Below are positions 8,829 to 14,290 of a stretch of DNA of 31,413 nt, in pieces (within the stretch, counting starts at the first letter, position 1; each line of letters opens with the position of its first letter). The notes under the pieces are model-generated. The model was not told where the DNA came from. It was given only the letters and a program-made list of their open reading frames with translations, and made no database searches. Origin of the DNA: a virus; IMG/VR virus record IMGVR_UViG_3300030450_002428, positions 1 through 31,413 of that record. The stretch is one strand, 5' to 3'. A program made the position numbers and the translations under genes.

Positions 8829-8991
8829 CCTCTAATTTCTTAAGACTTTCATCCTCAATCTTAATGAATTTTTTAATTTTTTTCAACTGTTCTTTATAGA
8901 TATTAATTAGTTCTCTACGGTGGTTCAAATCGTGCATATTGTTAGAACAGCTATCTAAAAAATGTTCTTTTATATATTCAGAGATTTCCAT
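8782..8991 (-). CDS. Small charged protein of unknown function
   Basis: 69 aa, Lys/Glu-rich, predicted helical with a likely coiled coil in the second half (LKKIKKFIKIEDESLKKLED). Its ATG lies inside the end of the preceding gene (22-bp overlap) and its end overlaps the following nuclease gene by 47 bp. Such packing is normal in this operon. I recognise no family. It could be an accessory subunit of the nuclease that follows, judged only from coupling. Confidence 0.55.
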   Translation of the reverse strand: MEISEYIKEHFLDSCSNNMHDLNHRRELINIYKEQLKKIKKFIKIEDESLKKLEDDRLNKISQKNKAIN

Positions 8992-9224
8992 ATTTTTAAT
9001 TTCTCTTTAAGTTGTCTTTGCTCTTTGTTCAATCTTCTTTTTTCAGACGTAATATAATCTATTCTGTTTTTAATTATATAATCTAAAGAATCTGTAATCT
9101 CATCAGCGGGTATGCTGACACTATATAATTCATTATAGTGTGTCATACCCTCAAAGACTAATTCATTATCGTGGCTCCAAAAAGCATCGATGTTCCTAAA
9201 TGAAATATGTTTTGGAGAACTCAT
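8970..9224 (-). CDS. Unknown small protein with C-terminal coiled coil
   Basis: 84 aa when started at the ATG at 9224, which overlaps the stop of the 26-residue ORF upstream as ATGA. I prefer it to the in-frame ATG at 9248 because of that four-base coupling. The first half (SFRNIDAFWSHDNELVFEGM and on) is beta-rich; the second half (DYITSEKRRLNKEQRQLKEK) is a clear amphipathic helix or coiled coil. No family recognised. Confidence 0.65.
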   Translation of the reverse strand: MSSPKHISFRNIDAFWSHDNELVFEGMTHYNELYSVSIPADEITDSLDYIIKNRIDYITSEKRRLNKEQRQLKEKLKIWKSLNI

Positions 9225-9301
9225 GATACTAAAATTAAAGCTATCCAAGTAAGTGTCGTTAGCATTAAAAGAAATAAAAATTCTGTTATAGCTTTTACCA
9301 T
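9221..9301 (-). CDS. 26-residue single-span membrane peptide
   Basis: A short ORF starts at ATG 9301, inside the last codons of the upstream gene (AAATGGTAA arrangement). It ends at TGA 9221-9223, whose bases overlap the next ATG. The product begins MVKAITEF and is then almost wholly hydrophobic (LFLLMLTTLTWIALILVS), one transmembrane helix. Coupling at both ends is the main argument that it is real; without it the region 9225-9294 would be the only gap in a gap-free stretch. Function unknown; small phage membrane peptides often affect host envelope or exclusion functions. Confidence 0.55.
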   Translation of the reverse strand: MVKAITEFLFLLMLTTLTWIALILVS

Positions 9302-9588
9302 TTTACATCGCTTTTATGTTCAACATAACCAACAACTTTCAATACAACTATATCAGTACCGTTATCAGAATCAATATCCAAATAATCTAAATGTGCATCC
9401 CATATATCAGGGTTATCATCTTTTTGTATTTCAAACCACACCGGCTCAATATATCTAGTGTGTCTTTCTTCGTAGATGTTATCAGCCAAGTCTTTGATAG
9501 ACTTAATGTTGTCGTTAATCGACATTTTTCTTTTTTTTAACTGTTTGTAAGCATCTGTGTGCTTCATAATCTCATTTATCTGCTTCAT
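9295..9588 (-). CDS. Unknown acidic protein
   Basis: 97 aa. The N-terminal 45 residues are helical and basic (YKQLKKRKMSINDNIKSIKD); the C-terminal half is acidic (DDNPDIWDAHLDYLDIDSDN) and ends in short beta strands (IVVLKVVGYVEH). ATG at 9588 lies within the end of the TTG-started ORF upstream (17-bp overlap). No known family recognised. Confidence 0.6.
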   Translation of the reverse strand: MKQINEIMKHTDAYKQLKKRKMSINDNIKSIKDLADNIYEERHTRYIEPVWFEIQKDDNPDIWDAHLDYLDIDSDNGTDIVVLKVVGYVEHKSDVKW

Positions 9589-9745
9589 AATATTTGATTA
9601 AATTTTTTATTTTATTACGAACAGAAAGCCACAAGTCAGCTTCAAACTCACTTTGTGACCATTCTGTGTATCTCTTACAAGTAACCTCAATTTCTTTTAG
9701 TTCCTGTAATTGATTAATAAAAGGTTTATACTTTTTGTTTTTCAA
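9572..9745 (-). CDS. 57-residue unknown protein, TTG start
   Basis: This leftward ORF fills the gap between its neighbours. It can start only at TTG 9745 (or a weaker codon), because a stop lies two codons upstream. That TTG lies inside the last codons of the 9726-10139 gene, and the ORF ends 17 bp into the next gene. The product (KNKKYKPFINQLQELKEIEV, then a Trp-containing helical half) looks like ordinary coding sequence with mixed charge. No family recognised. The non-ATG start lowers confidence. Confidence 0.5.
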   Translation of the reverse strand: MKNKKYKPFINQLQELKEIEVTCKRYTEWSQSEFEADLWLSVRNKIKNLIKYYEADK

Positions 9746-10139
9746 ATTTTAATTTTTCAGGATGAAACTCGTGATGAAGCATTCTTGCAGTCTGTAACCA
9801 TTCTTTATCAATAAAATAATTTCCATCATTAGTTACAACATTATAAAGTAATCTTCCTAAATCTGAAATAGCCTCAGAAAGAGTTTTGCCTTTTACAGCC
9901 TTTACATCACTAAAATCAATTAATTCATTTTCTTGATACTGCAGATTGTAAGCTGTTATGTTAGCTACATACATGTACCAAAGCATCCTTCCTAAATATT
10001 CTTTAGGACTTTCAAAAGAATATTCAGCTCTATACTTATAATGTTTTTGAGCTTTTATAAATTTGAGAACATCTTCTCTGTCTCTTAAACTCTCATTAAC
10101 ATTTTCTATAAATTTTCTATCAAATAAAATTACACTCAT
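9726..10139 (-). CDS. Unknown helical protein downstream of a structured RNA leader
   Basis: 137 aa, predicted mostly alpha-helical, with a conserved-looking core (SPKEYLGRMLWYMYVANITA) and a HHEFHPEKL segment near the end. I do not recognise the family. The gene begins 25 nt after a strongly folded element (10165-10256), whose closing stem is followed by five T, so its expression may depend on that RNA. It is followed by four small overlapping ORFs. No membrane segment or signal peptide. Confidence 0.65.
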   Translation of the reverse strand: MSVILFDRKFIENVNESLRDREDVLKFIKAQKHYKYRAEYSFESPKEYLGRMLWYMYVANITAYNLQYQENELIDFSDVKAVKGKTLSEAISDLGRLLYNVVTNDGNYFIDKEWLQTARMLHHEFHPEKLKFEKQKV

Positions 10140-10164
10140 ATCTAAAGTTTTAAAGTTTTAAAAA

Positions 10165-10256
10165 GATTGAGAGTTTAGCTTAGTCCCCTGCAACTGAATA
10201 ATTTAATATTCTTGCTGAGAGGAATTAAATGCCCGCATCTAAACCAACCCTCAATC
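10165..10256 (-). ncRNA. Candidate structured RNA / leader element (92 nt)
   Basis: Read on the minus strand, the outer 7-bp stem GATTGAG/CTCAATC encloses a 6-bp stem GTTTAG/CTAAAC. Inside are a small ATG-CGGG-CAT hairpin and a long arm: CCTC/GGGG (one wobble pair), then GCAA/TTGC, then GAATA/TATTC with loop TTAAAT. ATTTAA beside the small hairpin (10225-10230) is exactly complementary to that loop (10201-10206), so a pseudoknot is possible. The closing stem is followed by TTTTT and, 25 nt after the element, the ATG at 10139. It is not a tRNA (no T-arm or CCA) and I can match it to no known riboswitch. It may be a cis-regulatory leader, an attenuator or a free phage RNA. Confidence 0.6.
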
Positions 10257-10312
10257 ATATAGCTAATATCGAAAGTTTTTTTATAAATTCAAAATATTTT
10301 TAAAAAATATTT

Positions 10313-10663
10313 TTAAAAAGTATTGATGATTTTGTTGTCGATTAACATCTCTAAAATCTCTAGCCAATCGTTCTTTTCCATTATTACGTATTCTCTGCCG
10401 CCTTTACGCTTATGATATATCAATTTGTATTGAGGTTTATTAGGCCTCATCTCATCTAAAATTTTATGATAACTAGGATTGTTGCTAGTGGCTTTACATT
10501 GTATTGCAAAGGGGTCCGTAGCAACTAAATCAATTTTTGCATTATCAATCATCTTAGATGCGTACCTAGATGTCTCACAATACTTCCAACCTAACTTACG
10601 AAATTCTAGTCGTATTTGTCTTTCGTAATCGTGGCCACGCTTTCTTGACGTTCTCCCTGACAT
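10313..10663 (-). CDS. PD-(D/E)XK endonuclease, Holliday-junction-resolvase-like
   Basis: 116 aa, the usual size of archaeal-type Hjc and related phage resolvases. It begins SGRTSRKRGHDYERQIRLEF, giving the helix with the conserved Glu (E14). It then has KIDLVATDPFAIQCKA, giving D45...Q55-C-K57, in which the common E-x-K is Q-x-K, a tolerated variant in this superfamily. The basic N-terminus fits DNA binding. It lies between the possible nucleotide-modification protein and the structured RNA. A role in resolving replication or recombination intermediates before packaging is likely; the exact substrate is inference. Confidence 0.75.
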   Translation of the reverse strand: MSGRTSRKRGHDYERQIRLEFRKLGWKYCETSRYASKMIDNAKIDLVATDPFAIQCKATSNNPSYHKILDEMRPNKPQYKLIYHKRKGGREYVIMEKNDWLEILEMLIDNKIINTF

Positions 10664-10727
10664 ATAATAAAGATAATATACTTACAAGTACAATAGCAAC
10701 TAATTTAATTATTCTTTTTTTGCCCAT
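10596..10727 (-). CDS. Possible 43-residue membrane peptide overlapping the nuclease start
   Basis: An ATG at 10727, inside the last codons of the upstream gene, opens a 43-residue ORF. It starts MGKKRIIK and continues with one hydrophobic span, LVAIVLVSILSLLYV, then a basic tail. It bridges the 41-bp gap before the nuclease gene but then overlaps that gene by 68 bp. The positive-inside topology looks natural, yet the long overlap leaves it uncertain. Confidence 0.35.
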   Translation of the reverse strand: MGKKRIIKLVAIVLVSILSLLYVRENVKKAWPRLRKTNTTRIS

Positions 10728-11031
10728 CTCTTTCTACAAACAGAGCATAACCCAGATAACAATAATTGATTATATCTGCAAACCTAGAATGAATAGGCTC
10801 TGATTTTTTTAAATTTGCGTTATTTATGTGAGAAAAAATTGACTGTAGCTGTTTATCAAAAAAAACTCCAAAGCATTTTAATTCTGAAATCCCTAACCTT
10901 TCTGCCGTATTTCTGAAATTTGTTAAGACATCAGTATTTTCTAATGTATATTCCGGTCTTTTAGATAGTCTTATTTCCTCAGCATAGTTATTTAATTGTC
11001 TTACTAATTTATCAAATTCTTTTTCTGTCAT
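10705..11031 (-). CDS. Possible nucleotide-modification-associated (DUF1599/Nmad1-like) protein
   Basis: 108 aa, all helical. The segments ERLGISELKCFGVFFDKQLQ and SEPIHSRFADIINYCYLGYA (from residue 77) follow the pattern of DUF1599-type small phage proteins. In these a K..R helix is followed by an E/S...R..D..NY helix near the end, resembling the all-alpha MazG-like fold. Members have been linked by context to modified-nucleotide metabolism. Its ATG overlaps the preceding stop as ATGA. If the assignment holds, it fits with the dioxygenase and methyltransferase genes at 15587-17058, but the family call is by eye and uncertain. Confidence 0.5.
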   Translation of the reverse strand: MTEKEFDKLVRQLNNYAEEIRLSKRPEYTLENTDVLTNFRNTAERLGISELKCFGVFFDKQLQSIFSHINNANLKKSEPIHSRFADIINYCYLGYALFVERDGQKKNN

Positions 11032-11273
11032 ATCACTTTTTTTAATACATCATATTTTAGAGGGTCAAGTTCTTTTATCTTACTTAGATAAACTAACTGT
11101 TGGCCCTTTGCTTTTTCTATTTCTTCATCTGTACTGTCGATACCTAGATTACATTCTATAATCTGACATTTGTGCATAAGTGCATCAATTTTTGCTCTTA
11201 CTATCTTATTTGTTTGGTACGCACCAAACAACTGTCTTTTTTCATATTTGCTTAAATCGTCTGTTGTTGTCAT
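11028..11273 (-). CDS. Small unknown protein next to RecE-like exonuclease
   Basis: 81 aa, helical and charged (SKYEKRQLFGAYQTNKIVRA; EEIEKAKGQQLVYLSKIKEL). It overlaps the RecE-like gene by four bases upstream and the next gene by four bases downstream, so it is translated as part of a coupled trio. No family recognised. In many phages the gene after a RecE-type exonuclease is a single-strand annealing protein, but this one is too short and lacks any RecT- or Erf-like motif. Confidence 0.65.
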   Translation of the reverse strand: MTTTDDLSKYEKRQLFGAYQTNKIVRAKIDALMHKCQIIECNLGIDSTDEEIEKAKGQQLVYLSKIKELDPLKYDVLKKVI

Positions 11274-12025
11274 AAAATTAAACTTCCATCGTTATTATAA
11301 TTTTCCCACCAAAATCCTCCAACATCATTTGATTCTAAATACTCCTTCCAACAATCAAAAGCTATTCTCCAAGCATCTTTACCATAATCAATCATATCAT
11401 CACTCATTGCAAAAACTTCAACTGAATATGGATATTTATTCTCTATTGTTATGAATCTAAATCTTGAAGGGTCAAATCCCAATGCTTCACAGTAGAAGCA
11501 TGCCTGTAGATGATAAGCAAAGTTATATATAGAACTTTTAAAATATCTAGGGCTAGCATCTGCTGATGTTTTGATATCTATAATATAATCATTTTCTTTT
11601 ATGCCATCCGGCCTTACTCTTACAGGAACATCATTTATTTTACCATAATAAGAAACTTCTTTTTCAGTCAAGCGTTCAATTAAATTCTTTGCCAAATTAT
11701 GTTTACTGAAATTATATTTAATATTATCTATAGCGGCTTGCTCTTCCTGCCTAATAATTATTTTACCTTTATTTTCTTTAATGAAATCCTCCTTTATTTT
11801 TTTTCCCTTGTTTGTTCTAAGATTAACTTCCGGCATTACTGCAATATCATTACTATCTTCAAGTATTGCAGAGTGAACAGCACTACCAAAGTTCATTGCA
11901 TCTGTCATTCTAAAAGATTCTTTCAGATAATGATTAACAGATTTTTTGTAGATAGTCTTAAGACCACTAGCAGAAATGCTGTTATGTGAATGATATTGTT
12001 CGTTACTATCTTTTATCTTTTTCAT
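11270..12025 (-). CDS. RecE-like PD-(D/E)XK exonuclease
   Basis: 251 aa from the ATG at 12025 (KKIKDSNEQYHSHNSISASG). An in-frame ATG at 12130 would add 35 hydrophobic residues untypical of the family, while the family normally opens with YH...ISASGLK. Further motifs are AMNFGSAVHSAIL, then RVRPDGI, YIIDIKTSADA and YHLQACFYCEALG. These match the RecE/DUF3799-type exonuclease domain, with D of RPDGI and D-I-K as metal ligands and the Q-x3-Y helix after them. Such enzymes resect double-stranded ends for recombination. The SSB-like gene lies upstream and two more nuclease genes lie downstream in the same operon. No recognisable annealase accompanies it. Confidence 0.85.
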   Translation of the reverse strand: MKKIKDSNEQYHSHNSISASGLKTIYKKSVNHYLKESFRMTDAMNFGSAVHSAILEDSNDIAVMPEVNLRTNKGKKIKEDFIKENKGKIIIRQEEQAAIDNIKYNFSKHNLAKNLIERLTEKEVSYYGKINDVPVRVRPDGIKENDYIIDIKTSADASPRYFKSSIYNFAYHLQACFYCEALGFDPSRFRFITIENKYPYSVEVFAMSDDMIDYGKDAWRIAFDCWKEYLESNDVGGFWWENYNNDGSLIL

Positions 12026-12159
12026 TTTGTTGTAATGCTTGATTGATGTAATAGAAAAGTCCATATAAGGCAGGAGAACTATATAAGATAGTCCATAAAT
12101 TAGGGTGCCATATTTCACCGCAAAATCCAAAACTGTGTTTTACTATTTCTATCATAAAC

Positions 12160-12211
12160 AAAAAAGTGCCGGCTTCCAAGGTGCTTCCAAACTACCTATT
12201 GACACCGGCAC
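12160..12211 (-). terminator. Terminator / attenuator with two-stem design, shared with 17057-17138
   Basis: On the minus strand GTGCCGG (12205-12211) pairs with CCGGCAC (12166-12172), followed by six T. Inside, TCAA pairs with TTGG. The left arm GTGCCGGTGTCAA matches GTGCCTGAGTCAA of the element at 17057 at 11 of 13 positions, and the right arm plus T run matches at 13 of 14. It lies just after the SSB-like gene and about 140 nt before the RecE-like start, so it may end or attenuate transcription between them. The rest of 12026-12248 shows no gene I can support. Confidence 0.7.
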
Positions 12212-12248
12212 ATAAATTAACTAACTTAATTATGAAATGTCTGACGAC

Positions 12249-12506
12249 CTAAAAAGGCATATCATCAGAACTATCTTTTACCGTTTCCTTTCGTTCAAAA
12301 TTATCCCATTTGATGTATAAATCTTGACCCCCCTTACCTTTGTCTTTTCTCTTACCAACAGTCAACCATAAAGTCTTTTTGTCATCCTCTTTACGGATGC
12401 AGTCCGGATTTTTTGCTAATTCGTTTAAATCTAAACATAAAGTATAGAAGTCACCCCATTTGCCTTTTTTGGTCCAACCACTACCTAACCATATTGTATT
12501 GCTCAT
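12249..12506 (-). CDS. SSB-like single-strand DNA-binding protein
   Basis: 85 aa, shorter than cellular SSB. The body is beta-rich with aromatic and Lys/Arg residues suited to ssDNA stacking (TIWLGSGWTKKGKWGDFYTL; KTLWLTVGKRKDKGKGGQDL). It ends in an acidic tip DSSDDMPF, equivalent to the D-D-I-P-F peptide by which SSB recruits partner proteins. A position near the HTH regulator and upstream of the RecE-like exonuclease suits a replication and recombination role. The start overlaps the preceding stop by one base. A terminator-like element follows. The fold assignment is by the tip and context rather than a full OB-fold match. Confidence 0.7.
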   Translation of the reverse strand: MSNTIWLGSGWTKKGKWGDFYTLCLDLNELAKNPDCIRKEDDKKTLWLTVGKRKDKGKGGQDLYIKWDNFERKETVKDSSDDMPF

Positions 12507-12694
12507 TATTTTAAAAGTTTATTGTTATTGTTATACTTCTTACCATGATAACAGTAATAAGCTATTTCACTAGCTGTATCTATAATGTCATTTATGGTAA
12601 TATCTTGTGCGTTAGTTTCTGTTTTAATCTTCCAATAATCTATTGAAGATTTTACAGAACTCTGTCTAATAATCATTTTTTGTTTTTCATCCAT
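12506..12694 (-). CDS. Unknown small protein
   Basis: 62 aa, helical (SSIDYWKIKTETNAQDITIN; DIIDTASEIAYYCYHGKKYN), ending in an Asn/Lys tail. It overlaps both neighbours by a single base (TAATG), so it is translated as one unit between the HTH regulator and the SSB-like protein. No family recognised. Confidence 0.65.
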   Translation of the reverse strand: MDEKQKMIIRQSSVKSSIDYWKIKTETNAQDITINDIIDTASEIAYYCYHGKKYNNNNKLLK

Positions 12695-12885
12695 TAGACC
12701 TCTATTATAAAGCTTTTTATAAATCCTACTTTAGTAAGTTTTTTTAATTCTGAAATTTTAAATCCATCAGGGTTGTTGAATTTATTGTAAACAGTCATGG
12801 TCGTAACATCAATCTTGCTAGCTAGTTTCTGTTTATCGAGTTTCATCTCCTTGAGACGTCCTTCCAAAAGTTCTGTAGTCAACAT
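12694..12885 (-). CDS. Small HTH DNA-binding regulator (Cro/XRE-like)
   Basis: 63 aa. Residues about 14-45 (MKLDKQKLASKIDVTTMTVY and the following NKFNN) form a helix-turn-helix of the XRE/Cro type: a K/Q-x-L-A helix, turn, then a T-x-x-T-V-Y recognition helix. It is the first gene of the leftward operon, only six bases from the -7 box of a consensus promoter. A 14-bp perfect inverted repeat (12908-12921) covers the -33 element. Autoregulation and control of the divergent rightward genes are the natural inference. There is no dimerisation or cleavage domain, so it is closer to Cro than to a lysogenic repressor. Confidence 0.75.
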   Translation of the reverse strand: MLTTELLEGRLKEMKLDKQKLASKIDVTTMTVYNKFNNPDGFKISELKKLTKVGFIKSFIIEV

Positions 12886-12890
12886 AAGAA

Positions 12891-12921
12891 CAAAACTATA
12901 AACTTTTTTTGATTTATCAAA
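12891..12921 (-). promoter_or_regulatory. Leftward early promoter, TTTG-N19-TAGTTTTG
   Basis: Read on the minus strand, TTTG (12918-12921) is followed after exactly 19 nt by TAGTTTTG (12891-12898), which meets the Bacteroidetes consensus TTTG-N19-TAnnTTTG in full. The HTH start codon lies at 12885, so the transcript leader would be very short or absent. Confidence 0.75.
12908..12921. promoter_or_regulatory. Candidate operator, perfect inverted repeat TTTGATTTATCAAA
   Basis: TTTGAT and ATCAAA are exact reverse complements around TT. The site covers the -33 element and part of the spacer of the leftward promoter and lies just upstream of the rightward -7 box at 12942. It is the obvious candidate binding site for the HTH protein encoded next to it. 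Confidence 0.55.
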
Positions 12922-12941
12922 ATTTTTTTTAAATTTATTTT

Positions 12942-12949
12942 TAATTTTG
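12942..12949 (+). promoter_or_regulatory. Candidate rightward -7 box TAATTTTG
   Basis: TAATTTTG fits TAnnTTTG and is the only good rightward box in the divergent region. No TTTG occurs at 19 nt upstream; the nearest (12908-12911) is 30 nt away. It lies 94 nt before the ATG at 13044, leaving a long leader that contains the inverted repeats. Confidence 0.4.
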
Positions 12950-12951
12950 TT

Positions 12952-13016
12952 CTAACTTCTTCTAGCTTCTATTATTTTTTTCTTAAAAAAAAATAATAAT
13001 TTCTTAAGGAAGTTAA
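12952..13016. repeat. A+T-rich inverted repeats in the divergent region
   Basis: Two direct copies of TTCTAnCTTC stand at the left. TAACTTC (about 12954-12960) is the reverse complement of GAAGTTA (13010-13016). Between them ATTATTTTTTT faces AAAAAAAAATAAT, giving a long A/T hairpin. The region has no gene. It could be a leader structure of the rightward transcript or an unwinding element of a replication origin next to the helicase operon; neither is proven. Confidence 0.5.
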
Positions 13017-13043
13017 TTTCTAGTAAAAAAAATAAAAAAAAAC

Positions 13044-13349
13044 ATGCACTTAAAAAAGGAAACATTAAAAAAATTTATTGAAGATTACGAAAACGACCCA
13101 ATAACCAAAAAATGGATTGATTCAGTTGACAACCGAGGTAAGTTTCAGAGAGATTTAGATAAAGAATTTTATGATTTATCAAGATTTACAATAAATAAAT
13201 TAGTTGACTTGATAATTTTTATGAACGCATTACACGTGGGTGCAGAAAAAATAACTGATAGTATTCAAGTTCAGCAAGAAAAATATTTAGATATTGTGAC
13301 CGATTTAGAAAAACAAATAAACAGATTAAAAAATGGGAATAAAGGTTAG
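13044..13349 (+). CDS. Unknown helical protein, first gene of the rightward early operon
   Basis: 101 aa, Lys/Glu-rich, all helical, with a probable C-terminal coiled coil (QVQQEKYLDIVTDLEKQINR). ATG at 13044 follows a strongly A-rich leader. Its end overlaps the helicase start by 17 bp, so the two are coupled. No family recognised; a helicase-loading or accessory role is only a positional guess. Confidence 0.65.
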   Translation: MHLKKETLKKFIEDYENDPITKKWIDSVDNRGKFQRDLDKEFYDLSRFTINKLVDLIIFMNALHVGAEKITDSIQVQQEKYLDIVTDLEKQINRLKNGNKG

Positions 13350-14283
13350 AGATTTCGATGATATCTTAAAAAAAGATTATAATAAAAATGCTTGTAAAGA
13401 AGTATTTGTAGATGATATTAAAGACAAACTATTTGATTATTACGAGAAAGGTTATCCAATGGGAGAGAGTTCTATGATTAAAGGCCTAGATGATAATTTT
13501 AGATGGCGAAAAGGATTTTTATATTGTTTTAGTGGTTATCCTCAAAGCGGTAAATCAGAGATTATAAATTACTTATCAATACTTAGAGCATATCATTACA
13601 AAGATAAGATTATGATGTACTCACCAGAAACAAATACCGCTGAACTTGTGCTAAACTTATGTCAAGCTTATTTAGGTAAAAATGTAAATCCTTTATACGG
13701 TGACACTTGTAAACAGGACGAGATGAATAAAGCTTTAGAATTTATAAGCAATCATTTTGCATTTCTTGAGAACAATGACGAGATGCCTACAATAAACTCA
13801 CTCGTAGATAAATTTGAAGATTATGTTGAAAAAGGTTTTAATAATTTCATTATTGACCCATTAAACTGGGTAGTAGAATCTAATGCAGGAGAAAGTAATA
13901 TGTATCAATACTTAAAGCTTACCTTAACAATTTTAAAACAATTTGCAAAAAATAATGATAGTATAATGACTTATATAGAACACCCAAAGACTCCAAGCTT
14001 AAGCAGGGCCAATATCAAGCCTCGAGCCAATTCCTATTCGCTTGCGGGCGGGACTATGCATTTCAACAAAACTGACTGTATGGTAATTATGCATAGACTT
14101 GATGATAATGAAGTAGCGGAAAAAATCAAGGGTAAAGATTTAGTTGACACTTTACTTTTAAATCAAGAAAAACATATTAAATTTGTTGAGTTCGAAACAG
14201 TCAAAATGAAGTCCCAACGTTTGAACGGTACTTTAGGAAGCTGTTTCATACAATACGATTTAAAAACAGGTAGATATAAATAA
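13333..14283 (+). CDS. Replicative helicase ATPase domain (Twinkle/DnaB-like), no primase part
   Basis: 316 aa. The Walker A motif is GYPQSGKS at residues 68-75. MMYSPET corresponds to the SPE segment after the second strand. NNFIIDPLNWV is the Walker B strand ending in Asp. The segment EHPKTPSLSRANIKPRANSY, followed by SLAGGTMHFNKTD and MVIMHR, corresponds to the HP...K, Y-x-I-x-G-S-x-x-x-x-N-K-x-D and R motifs of the phage and mitochondrial Twinkle-type ring helicases. The protein lacks the TOPRIM/primase half found in T7 gp4 and Twinkle, and no primase was recognised elsewhere in the window. It probably unwinds the phage fork and relies on host primase and polymerase. Confidence 0.82.
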   Translation: MGIKVRDFDDILKKDYNKNACKEVFVDDIKDKLFDYYEKGYPMGESSMIKGLDDNFRWRKGFLYCFSGYPQSGKSEIINYLSILRAYHYKDKIMMYSPETNTAELVLNLCQAYLGKNVNPLYGDTCKQDEMNKALEFISNHFAFLENNDEMPTINSLVDKFEDYVEKGFNNFIIDPLNWVVESNAGESNMYQYLKLTLTILKQFAKNNDSIMTYIEHPKTPSLSRANIKPRANSYSLAGGTMHFNKTDCMVIMHRLDDNEVAEKIKGKDLVDTLLLNQEKHIKFVEFETVKMKSQRLNGTLGSCFIQYDLKTGRYK

Positions 14284-14290
14284 ACAAATT

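Noticed and set aside
9207-9458. Rightward ORFs inside the leftward operon (9207-9458, 10570-10803, 11170-11454, 11699-11989)
   Set aside because: They oppose tightly coupled leftward genes and show no recognisable protein features.
10165-10256. tRNA gene (7-bp closing stem)
   Set aside because: No D-arm, T-arm sequence or CCA-compatible end on either strand, and the arm sizes do not fit.
10288-10320. Tandem ATATTTTTAAAAA repeat as a CRISPR or iteron array
   Set aside because: Only two A/T-only copies at the end of a nuclease gene; low-complexity sequence explains it.
12026-12130. N-terminal extension of the RecE-like exonuclease from the ATG at 12130
   Set aside because: The extra 35 residues are hydrophobic and outside the family pattern; the ATG at 12025 places YH...ISASGLK at the expected position.
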